64,000 nt of DNA from Clostridium putrefaciens (lineage in GTDB: Bacteria; Bacillota; Clostridia; Clostridiales; Clostridiaceae). Every line of letters begins with the position of its first letter. Within the stretch, counting starts at the first letter, position 1. Both the position numbers and the translations under genes were made by a program. A model generated the notes under the pieces. The model was not told the DNA's origin. It ran no database searches and saw nothing but the letters and a program-made list of their open reading frames with translations. Shown piece by piece: positions 55,084 through 62,807 of this stretch. The stretch is taken from contig NZ_UFWZ01000001.1 of the NCBI RefSeq assembly GCF_900461105.1, positions 1,550,001 through 1,614,000 of the forward strand, given 5' to 3'.

Positions 55084-58047
55084 TCACTTGCTAAGTTGGT
55101 AATAGTTATCCTTAATACTTATATTTTCTATTCCTAAAATCTCTTCCATAGCTTTAACTAATTCTTTTTCTGCATCTGTTTTATACTTTACAAATTCTTT
55201 TTCAACTGAAATTGTATTTGGTAATAAATTATAATTTACCTTTCCATTAATAGTTAAAGGGAGGTGTTCTAAATGAATAAAGTTAATTGGAACCATATAT
55301 TTAGGTAAAAATTTCAAAAGCCAATTTTTCAGTTCTAACTCTGTAACCTCTTTTTTACTCACTATATAAGCATTTAATAATTTATTTCCTAATGAATCTT
55401 CTTTAAATGCTACAACAGCATCCTTAACACATTCATTTTCTAATAAATATTTTTCTATTTCACCAAGTTCAATACGGTATCCTCTTATCTTTACTTGGTT
55501 ATCAATTCTACCTACATATTCAACAACTCCATTTTCTATGTACCGTGCTGTATCTCCAGTTTTGTACATCTTTTTACCTTTAGCAAATGGATTTTCAATG
55601 AATCTTTCATAGGTTAAATTTTCTCTATTTAAATATCCTCTAGCAACTCCATCCCCAGATACATATAGTTCTCCAACTATGCCTGTTGGAACCACATTAA
55701 AATCATTATCCAATATATAGATTTGAACATTATCTGCAGCATAACCTATAGGTACTGATACGCCTTTATCATTTTCTTCATCATATTTATATATCATGCA
55801 CCCAACTACTGCCTCTGTAGGTCCATATTCATTGCATATTTCTATATTTTTCCCGAAACTATTACAAATTTCTTTTGCTAAACTTACCTTTAAATCTTCT
55901 CCTCCAACAATAAATCTTTTTATATTGGAACTATTATTGTCCCTATCCTTTAATAAAGTTAAATGAGCAGGGGTAAGCTTTACAACCGTTGCTTTATTTT
56001 CTCTTAATATTTTATATAAAACAAACTCTGTTTCATCAGTATCATAAATTACAATCTGATTTCCCGAAACTAACGGAGTGAATATAGATGTTACTGTCAA
56101 ATCAAAAGATATTGAAGAATATAAAGCAATAACTTCATTCTCATCTTTTAAATACCTCTTCTTGGCCCACCATATATAATTTGTTAAACCTTTATGCTCA
56201 ATCATTACCCCTTTAGGTTTCCCCGTTGAACCTGATGTATAGATAATATAAGCTAAATCATTTAAACTTTTTATTTTTATCAAATTTTCTTTACTGTATA
56301 AGCTTAAATCTACATCTTTTATATTAGTTATTCTTCCTCTAAAATTAATCTCATCATCTACTTCAAAGTTTGTTAACACCATAAAGCTTTCAGAATCTTG
56401 AAGCATATAATTTATTCTTTCTATAGGATAACTCGAATCAATAGGCAGATAAGTTCCACCAGCTTTTAGGATTCCTAAAATACCTATAACTAACTCCATG
56501 GAGTGACTTGTCATAATTCCTACAATAGATTCCTTCTTTACCTCATTTTCTATTAAGTAACTTGCTAATTGATTAGATTTTTCATTTAGCTGTTTATATG
56601 TAATTGTTTCATCTTTGAATTCTAAAGCAACTTTATTTGGTGTTTTAATTGCTTGTTCTTCAAATAATTTACACACTGTTTTATTGGGATAGTCTCTATT
56701 AGTTGAGTTTAGAGTATGTATCTTATAATTGATTTCCTCTTCACTAAGGAGTCTTATATCTTTTACTTGAAGGCTTTCCTTTGTTAAAATTTCTTTGATA
56801 ATATTAATCATAGAATGATTCATTACTTGAATTTGTCGCTCTGAGTATTCACTTGTTTTATAATCAAAATTTAAGGTTATATTAGCTTCTTCCCACTCCT
56901 TGACTGTTAGCTGTAATGAGTAGCTTTGATTACCACTATAATATTCCTGAACCTCTACATCTACACCATCAATATCATTAACATATTTGGAATTATAATA
57001 ATTTACAGACATTTTAAACAAATTATCATATCCTTCTTTACTTAACTCTAAGTCTTTAATTAAAAGATCATAAGGATATTTCTGATTTAAAAAACAAAGT
57101 TTCAACTCTCTATTAATTAGTTTTATTAAATTTTCTATATGTAACTCACTATCCAATGTAAATCTAAAAGGCACTGTACTAGTAAACATCCCCACCATAT
57201 CTTTTTGTTTCTTACCTGCCCTATTAAATACTGGTGTACCTATTACTAAGTCTTTTTTATATGTAATTTTGTTTATGTATATAAGTAAAATTGATATGAA
57301 GAATGTATTTAGCGAGCATTTTTTTTCTTCTACAAATCTCTTTATTTCATTTGATAAGTTACTATCAATATTGAAGGATTTTCTTTCGCCTTCTAAACTA
57401 TTTGAAATTTTATATAAAAACTCTTCAGGCACACTTTTAAATTTTTCATTCCAAAAATTCTTATTTTTTATGAATCTATCCGAATTTAAATACTCATTTT
57501 CATCCTTTATAAAATCAACATATGAATAACTTTCTTCAATATGTATATTCTCATTTTTTGTTAACTTACTATATATTTCACATACCTGTTTTTCTATAAG
57601 ACTAATTGACCATCCATCCACTATAATATGATGAACACTTAATAGTACACCATATTCTTTTTCACTTATTTTATAGATTGCAAAATAATATAATTGACTG
57701 TTTTCTAATTCAAAGCTTCTTTTAAATAAACTCTCTGCCCATTTTTCATTTTCTGCTATAGGCATTTCATCATTACTAAAATCTATAAAATCTATATTTT
57801 CTTTTTCAAAATCATGGACATATTGAACTGGTTGTCCATCTTTTTCTGTAAATCTTAATCTTAAACCTTCATTTGTCTTTATTATAAGATTAAGAGTTTC
57901 CGTAAGTTTATCAACATCAGTGCCCTGATTTATCTTTAAACAGCCACAAATATTATGAAGTTGAGAGTTTAAATTCACCTTATCTATATACCATATTCTT
58001 TTTTGTGGGTGAGTTAAATTATGATAATATATCTTATTACGCTCCAT
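55084..58047 (-). CDS. Non-ribosomal peptide synthetase module C-A with broken carrier domain
   Basis: 987 residues from the ATG at 58047 (GTGAGG site 6 nt upstream). The condensation domain (about 1-430) has HHIIVDG at about 139-145. The adenylation domain (about 450-930) has YTSGSTGKPKGVM at about 600, NEYGPTE, and YKTGDTARY. The specificity residues read DLTKIGEVGK by alignment to GrsA, the pattern known for asparagine. A carrier domain begins (EKELVKAMEEILGIENISIK) but ends at DNYYQLSK and a stop just before the GGDS serine, so it cannot be loaded. It follows the thioesterase gene with an 11-nt overlap. The module is probably non-functional. Confidence 0.9.
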   Translation of the reverse strand: MERNKIYYHNLTHPQKRIWYIDKVNLNSQLHNICGCLKINQGTDVDKLTETLNLIIKTNEGLRLRFTEKDGQPVQYVHDFEKENIDFIDFSNDEMPIAENEKWAESLFKRSFELENSQLYYFAIYKISEKEYGVLLSVHHIIVDGWSISLIEKQVCEIYSKLTKNENIHIEESYSYVDFIKDENEYLNSDRFIKNKNFWNEKFKSVPEEFLYKISNSLEGERKSFNIDSNLSNEIKRFVEEKKCSLNTFFISILLIYINKITYKKDLVIGTPVFNRAGKKQKDMVGMFTSTVPFRFTLDSELHIENLIKLINRELKLCFLNQKYPYDLLIKDLELSKEGYDNLFKMSVNYYNSKYVNDIDGVDVEVQEYYSGNQSYSLQLTVKEWEEANITLNFDYKTSEYSERQIQVMNHSMINIIKEILTKESLQVKDIRLLSEEEINYKIHTLNSTNRDYPNKTVCKLFEEQAIKTPNKVALEFKDETITYKQLNEKSNQLASYLIENEVKKESIVGIMTSHSMELVIGILGILKAGGTYLPIDSSYPIERINYMLQDSESFMVLTNFEVDDEINFRGRITNIKDVDLSLYSKENLIKIKSLNDLAYIIYTSGSTGKPKGVMIEHKGLTNYIWWAKKRYLKDENEVIALYSSISFDLTVTSIFTPLVSGNQIVIYDTDETEFVLYKILRENKATVVKLTPAHLTLLKDRDNNSSNIKRFIVGGEDLKVSLAKEICNSFGKNIEICNEYGPTEAVVGCMIYKYDEENDKGVSVPIGYAADNVQIYILDNDFNVVPTGIVGELYVSGDGVARGYLNRENLTYERFIENPFAKGKKMYKTGDTARYIENGVVEYVGRIDNQVKIRGYRIELGEIEKYLLENECVKDAVVAFKEDSLGNKLLNAYIVSKKEVTELELKNWLLKFLPKYMVPINFIHLEHLPLTINGKVNYNLLPNTISVEKEFVKYKTDAEKELVKAMEEILGIENISIKDNYYQLSK

Positions 58048-58765
58048 AACAAACCTCACTTTTTATATGATCTTTTTCAGCCAATGTAGTATTTATAATA
58101 CTAGTTATATTTTCAGCATTACTATTTATAAAAAAATGATTTCCATCAAAATTATATACTTTAAAACCTCTACACACGTGATGTTTCCAAGCTAATAGCT
58201 CTTCTAAATTAATAGAATCTTGTTTTCCATTTAAAATTGAAACATCACATTGAATTTTATCTTCTCTTTCTTTATAGTTATAGGTTTCTAAAATCTTAAA
58301 GTCACTTCGAATTATAGGAAGAAGTATTTGAAGTAATTCTTGATTATTCATTAACTCTTCTGGTGTTCCACCAAGTTCCATTATTTTTTTCATAAAATCA
58401 TAATCAGGCAAATTATATGTATTTTCCCTTTCTCTTATAATGCTTGGTGCTTTATATCCTGAAAAAAATATATGTTTAGGTTTTCTAAGATTTAACTTAC
58501 TTATTTTATAATACAATTCATAAGCTAAAAGACTCCCCATGCTATGTCCATAGATGGCAAAATCATCATCTACTATTTTATCTTTAATATTTTCAAATAT
58601 ATCATCAACTGCTTCTTCTAAACTTTCATAGAAAAACTCATTAAATCTTTTACCTCTTCCTTTTAACTCTATTGGAACTACTTGAATTGAAGTATGTAAG
58701 TGATTTTTCCATTTATAATATATTGATTCCGAGCCTCCTGCATATGGTAAACAAAATAATATCAT
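58037..58765 (-). CDS. Type II thioesterase of a peptide/polyketide synthetase
   Basis: 242 residues, alpha/beta hydrolase. FCLPYAGGSESIYYKWK starts it, the nucleophile Ser is in YGHSMGSLLAYEL (about 72-84), and GNHFFI near 205 carries the catalytic His. It removes wrong groups from carrier domains. It lies between the Sfp-type gene (14-nt gap, with GAGGAG) and the synthetase (11-nt overlap), so the three formed one operon. Confidence 0.92.
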   Translation of the reverse strand: MILFCLPYAGGSESIYYKWKNHLHTSIQVVPIELKGRGKRFNEFFYESLEEAVDDIFENIKDKIVDDDFAIYGHSMGSLLAYELYYKISKLNLRKPKHIFFSGYKAPSIIRERENTYNLPDYDFMKKIMELGGTPEELMNNQELLQILLPIIRSDFKILETYNYKEREDKIQCDVSILNGKQDSINLEELLAWKHHVCRGFKVYNFDGNHFFINSNAENITSIINTTLAEKDHIKSEVCYGA

Positions 58766-58779
58766 TAGTATGACTCCTC

Positions 58780-59454
58780 TTACTCCAGGTTAAATCTAGA
58801 ATATTTATTAATTAAACTATTCTGATCTACTCTTATTATGTTATTATAAATTTCTTTATTTAATGAACATACAGCCACTTTATAACCTACATCTATATCA
58901 AATATCTTAGATGTATATTCCTTATGTTTATTATTGCTAATCACTTTAATATTTTCATATTGGTCCACTTCAATAGAGAATGACTTTAATGGTATTGATA
59001 GTCCTTGTCCACAACACTTAATATAACTCTCTTTTAAAGTCCATATTTCATAGAAGCTATTTAATCGAAAATTGAAGTCTTGATTAACAATATAATAAAA
59101 CTCCTTTACTGTAAAAAAGCTTTTAGCTATCTCTTCATACTCAATATGTTTTACCTCTTCAACATCAATACCTACCGGTTTATTATCAACAGCACATAGT
59201 ACGTACTCTCCAGAATGAGATATGTTAAAATTGAAGTTTGGATAATCTTTCAGATACGGTTTACCATATTGATTTTTATTAAATTTTATATTTTTATTAC
59301 TAATTTTTAATTTTTCGACGATTATTGTTCTTATCAGTATTTCCCCAATTAATGTCCTAATCTTATCTTTTTTATTAATGAATTTCTTAATCTTATATTT
59401 TTTGTCTGAATCAATTAGTAAACATAACTTCTCTACATTTTGTACACATTGTAC
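58780..59454 (-). pseudogene. Sfp-type 4'-phosphopantetheinyl transferase, no start codon in frame
   Basis: One open frame of about 225 codons covers the whole Sfp fold: RTLIGEILIRTIIVEKLKIS, FNFNISHSGEYVLCAVDNKP, VGIDVEEVKHIEYEEIAKSF and the signature WTLKESYIKCCGQGLSIPL. Yet no ATG, GTG or TTG occurs in frame from the TAA near 59455 until a GTG at 58968, deep in the C-terminal part. The N-terminus is therefore lost or frameshifted. It would have activated the carrier domains of the adjacent synthetase. Confidence 0.8.
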
Positions 59455-59803
59455 TTATTTCGTTATGTTTTTGTCCGTTTCTATAATTATTTTTTTAATT
59501 ATATACAGCTTTAATCCCTAATTTTTTTCTAGAATAGATGGTATAAAGATTTGAAGTCGGTGTTTCTTTGCAAAACTTGCCTCTAAAAGAATTACTATTG
59601 TTCTTTGAATTATCCCCTTAAATATTCCACAGTCACTAGCTATAGTTTTAAATACAGGGAAGGCAAGTTTCCCATTCAACTAAGTTATATACGAAACAAA
59701 ATTTATCCATTAGTCTTCAAGTAATTCATATATTTTACGTCTTCTCTTACATATAAAAAGGCGAAGACTTTAATTCTTCACCTTTTTATATTATTAAACT
59801 AAG
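59455..59803. other. Intergenic region upstream of the Sfp-type gene
   Basis: No gene recognised in about 300 bases. It should hold the promoter of the old synthetase operon on the minus strand. The terminator hairpin 59755-59787 lies at its right end. Confidence 0.4.
59755..59787 (-). terminator. Terminator after the flavoprotein fragment
   Basis: AAAAAGGCGAAGA pairs with TCTTCACCTTTTT around CTTTAAT. It is almost the same hairpin as at 49307-49338. Confidence 0.75.
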
Positions 59804-60103
59804 TTATATTAGCTTATAACTAAATATCCCATCTAAATTTAGTTTCTTTATTCTATTTTGTATACTTTCTATATCTGTAGTATATAAATTATTTTCTTTC
59901 ATCCTATTAAAGTATTCTGCTCCTGCAAAGGTATATCTGTTCCTTCTACCTTCTTTAGTTGTCATCTTATAATTTGCATAGGCTATTATATCCCCTATAG
60001 CCGTACTTCTTGGTAAGATTAGCATAGGCATTCCAAGGCCATACTTAACAGCATTATATCCTGCTAATGTACCTGTACATATAGCTTCTGCTCGCCACAG
60101 CAA
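59804..60103 (-). pseudogene. C-terminal fragment of a probable FAD-dependent oxidoreductase
   Basis: 99 codons from a TTG: RAEAICTGTLAGYNAVKYGL, IGDIIAYANYKMTTKEGRRN, YTFAGAEYFNRMKENNLYTT. The pattern recalls the tail of GidA/TrmFO-like or related flavoproteins, with a helical end after the FAD domain. The FAD-binding N-terminus is absent, no ribosome site is seen, and the frame begins inside a relic-rich stretch. I am not sure of the family. Confidence 0.45.
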
Positions 60104-60175
60104 TCTGCAACATTTTCACAACATCTGGTAATTAATTTTTATGATTCATTATATTCTATTCTAGACGAAAATACT

Positions 60176-60550
60176 TTGGGAAAAAGATTAAAGAAAGCAA
60201 GGCTTAAATTAGGCCTTTCAGAAAATCAGTTATCTATTAAATGTAATCTAAGTAGAGGAGCCATAGCTGGATATGAAAGTGATAGCATACATCCGTCTAA
60301 AAGGGCACTTATAAAACTTACTAAGTTTATTGATAAAGATTACTTATGTTTTGACGAATACTCAAGATTTCTATTAAGCGATTATTCTAAAAGAATAAAA
60401 GAATGGAGAATTAGTAATGCTCTAACTTTAAGTGCTGCCTCCAAAGTCTTAGGTGTAAGTTCTAGCGCAATTGGAAGTTGGGAAAAAGGTGTCTACTCTG
60501 TAGATAAAGAAAATTACAAAAAGATTAAAGGCATTATTAAGAATCTTTAG
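60176..60550 (+). CDS. XRE-type HTH protein with two helix-turn-helix units
   Basis: 124 residues from a TTG at 60176. The first HTH unit is about 3-55 (KKARLKLGLSENQLSIKCNL), and a second similar unit is about 75-120 (RISNALTLSAASKVLGVSSS, AIGSWEKGVY). Such tandem XRE proteins regulate mobile or stress genes. There is no ribosome site before the TTG. The same frame is open upstream to about 60110 without an ATG, so the 5' end may be lost. The target is unknown. Confidence 0.7.
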   Translation: MGKRLKKARLKLGLSENQLSIKCNLSRGAIAGYESDSIHPSKRALIKLTKFIDKDYLCFDEYSRFLLSDYSKRIKEWRISNALTLSAASKVLGVSSSAIGSWEKGVYSVDKENYKKIKGIIKNL

Positions 60551-60555
60551 CATTA

Positions 60556-60588
60556 AAAAAAGCGGCATTTTTTATATGCCGCTTTTTT
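60556..60588. terminator. Bidirectional terminator between two convergent small genes
   Basis: AAAAGCGGCAT, a TTTTTAT loop, then ATGCCGCTTTTTT. It follows the XRE gene on the plus strand and overlaps the 3' end of the small minus-strand gene at 60572. Confidence 0.85.
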
Positions 60589-60751
60589 CTACATTTTCTA
60601 AATCATCTATGATTTTATCTATTACATATAAGGGGTACATTTCAAAGAGAACTTGAGCTACTGATTTTGCTGCTCTTTTTTGAAATTCTTCTTCATTTTC
60701 CTTAGTTGGATAATGCACAGTTACCTTTTTAATTTTTTTATGTGTAGCCAA
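60572..60751 (-). CDS. Small protein of unknown function (59 residues, TTG start)
   Basis: From the TTG at 60751, with GGAGGGGG 8 nt upstream, it reads ATHKKIKKVTVHYPTKENEE, then FQKRAAKSVAQVLFEMYPLY and IDKIIDDLENVEKSGI. It is basic then amphipathic, like small proteins next to resolvases or on clostridial mobile elements. I do not recognise a named family. The strong ribosome site and sensible composition make it likely real despite the rare start. Confidence 0.6.
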   Translation of the reverse strand: MATHKKIKKVTVHYPTKENEEEFQKRAAKSVAQVLFEMYPLYVIDKIIDDLENVEKSGI

Positions 60752-61021
60752 GCTCTATTCCCCCTCCTAAAGTTACCCCTTCTAATCAAGTTATGTTAAT
60801 AATCATTTAATTGTTCCTGGATAAATTATTATTATTGCAATCTTGATTTTGTTACTCTAGGGGAATAGATTCCCATTAACATATTTTCTCATAACATAGT
60901 ACCTTTTTATCATATCATCACTTAATCCAAAAATATGATATTAATTTAATACTAAGCTTAAGTTTAAATTGTAATTCTATTATATTTTTATAGTTTTGTT
61001 TATATGTTATCTACTAGCATA

Positions 61022-61063
61022 AAAACACCCATAGATTTGATTTATCCAAATCTATGGGTGTTT
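61022..61063 (-). terminator. Strong terminator hairpin
   Basis: AAACACCCATAGATTTG pairs with its complement around a 6-7-nt loop, followed on the minus strand by TTTTTATG. It ends any minus-strand transcript coming from 61340 or further right. Confidence 0.8.
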
Positions 61064-61095
61064 CAATTACAAATAAAATCTTAGATACTATAAGA

Positions 61096-61146
61096 AAATT
61101 TAGAAAGTAAATAACGGCATTCAATCATTACTTACTTTCTAAATTT
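61096..61146. repeat. Perfect 15-bp inverted repeat (hairpin)
   Basis: AAATTTAGAAAGTAA (61096-61110) and its exact complement (61132-61146) with a 21-nt loop. There is no T tract, so it is a structure or a binding site rather than a plain terminator. Confidence 0.75.
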
Positions 61147-61342
61147 CATTATATAAACACTTGAAGTCAAATGACCCCTAACTATATTATATCAGAGAAC
61201 CTTAAAAATAGTCAATATAATAAAATTGTATATTTCAAATTCTACCATAAATATAAGACATTACTTATAATTGGATCAATTATAAGTGTCAAAGTGAAAA
61301 GAGTTGTATTAAAACAAAAATTCTAGTTAATTCTTTTTAACA

Positions 61343-61645
61343 TTAGTATTCATACTTTTTAATACTACTAAGAGCTTGTTCCGAAATAGTAATAATTTCT
61401 TTTTCGCAAATATAAGATATATAATTATTATATTGATTCATATACTTAAAATCTTCTTCTTTATCTATAAATCTCCATCTAAAGGCAATACTTCCTATGT
61501 ATAAAGGAAATGATATTGGAAATAAAGAACCACCTGTTCTTTGATAAATCTGTATAATAGATGAATCGTGTTTTAATTTATTGTTTGCATACCTTAAGCC
61601 ACTGAAAAACTTTTTATCATGTTTATCAATGTTTTCTTTTCCCAC
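61343..61645 (-). CDS. Unknown protein, probably a C-terminal fragment
   Basis: 100 codons from a GTG: GKENIDKHDKKFFSGLRYAN, IYQRTGGSLFPISFPLYIGS, FRWRFIDKEEDFKYMNQYNN. The frame continues upstream a few codons (IFDYYDRIEKYV) to a TGA without a better start, so the N-terminus seems missing. I do not recognise the family. No signal or membrane segment is seen. Confidence 0.5.
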   Translation of the reverse strand: MGKENIDKHDKKFFSGLRYANNKLKHDSSIIQIYQRTGGSLFPISFPLYIGSIAFRWRFIDKEEDFKYMNQYNNYISYICEKEIITISEQALSSIKKYEY

Positions 61646-61780
61646 ATATTTTTCAATACGGTCATAGTAGTCGAATATTCAATGTAAAAAAGGTTCCAAT
61701 ACGATAATTCACTTCTTTTTTTAATTGTGATATGTCAACACCTTTTTGGACAACTTTTTTCCGAACAATATATTTGAATT

Positions 61781-61903
61781 CCCATGAATTTATTTGTAAT
61801 TGTAAGATTGCTTCTTTGATTCAGTCAAGGGTAAACGCACTCGCTACGCTCGCCCTCGACAGAACCAAATGCAATCTTCTTATGTAGTTACAAATTCATA
61901 GGG
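61781..61903. repeat. Long imperfect inverted repeat with GC-rich tip
   Basis: Arms CCCATGAATTTATTTGTAAT... (61781-61811) and its near-complement (61871-61903) enclose a GC-rich tip (ACGCACTCGCTACGCTCG, about 61834-61851). It lies just past the IS3 OrfB relic. It is probably the subterminal end of that element or a small palindromic mobile element. Confidence 0.6.
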
Positions 61904-61918
61904 AACTTTATTCTCAAA

Positions 61919-62596
61919 CTACTGTACTTCCAACCTCATTTTCTCATTATATTCCATTGGTGTTAAATAATTCAGAGAACCATGCAACCTATGGTTATTA
62001 TACCAGTTTATATAATCTCCCAACTCTAATCTCAATATATCAATGTTATCAAAATCCCTTTCTTTTTCAAAGATGTTTATAACCTCATCTATAGTTTTGT
62101 TCTTAAATTCATTACCCCTATCGGTGTGAAATATCTTTATATCTGTTAAAGGATATTTACAATTTAGAAAAGCTTGGTATACTAAATTGGCATCCTTTTT
62201 AGGTCCAGCACTGAAGCCTATGATTTCTCTATTATACAAATCAAGTAATGTGCATATATATGACCATTTTTTATTGACTCTTACATAAGTAAGGTCACTT
62301 ACCACAACTTCTAATTTTTCTCTATCTTTAAATTCTCTATTTGTAGGTTTGTAATAAAGTTTGATCAAACCAATGTCAACAAATGTTGATTTATACTTAA
62401 AATAAAATAATGATATTTTGAACAAAGTTTGATCAAAATTAACACTTTTCCCTGTATAAATAAGTTGAAGTAGATAGCAGAAAATATCTTGAACACCTAT
62501 ACCTTTTTCTTTATAGCAATTTGCCTTTTTTAAAGCAGAAATAACTTTAAACTGTTTAACAAACATTACTATAGATTTTATAAAAGCATTTTTCAT
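61919..62596 (-). pseudogene. Chimeric transposase relic: IS4-type head fused to internally deleted IS3 OrfB
   Basis: 225 codons in one frame. The first ~57 (FIKSIVMFVKQFKVISALKK, KGIGVQDIFCYLLQLIYTGK) match the start of an IS4-clan transposase. From about 75 on it is IS3-type OrfB: VVSDLTYVRVNKKWSYICTL, HTDRGNEFKNKTIDEVINIF, then a jump to WYNNHRLHGSLNYLTPMEYN with the Glu-bearing segment missing. So one element interrupted another and later deletions joined them. No activity is expected. Confidence 0.8.
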
Positions 62597-62807
62597 TTTT
62601 ATTATTTTGTGATATAGTGTTCATATGGTTAATTACTCCTAAATATGATTATTTTGTATAATCAAGTCAATTATATTATATCATTTTTAATGAAAACGTA
62701 AATTGAAAAGTTAAGTTCCGTTTTTATTGATAAACAGAATTTAGTATTACAAAGTGTTTGATATAATTAATTTGATATTTGTCCTAAGCATATTAGCAGG
62801 ATTAATT

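Larger units (their letters stand above)
60752..61342. other. Gene-free region rich in hairpins
   Basis: No protein gene seen in about 590 bases. It contains a strong terminator-like hairpin (61022-61063) and a perfect 15-bp inverted repeat with a 21-nt loop (61096-61146). Together they look like the 3' end of a minus-strand transcript, perhaps a small RNA, or the downstream part of the fragment at 61343. Confidence 0.45.
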
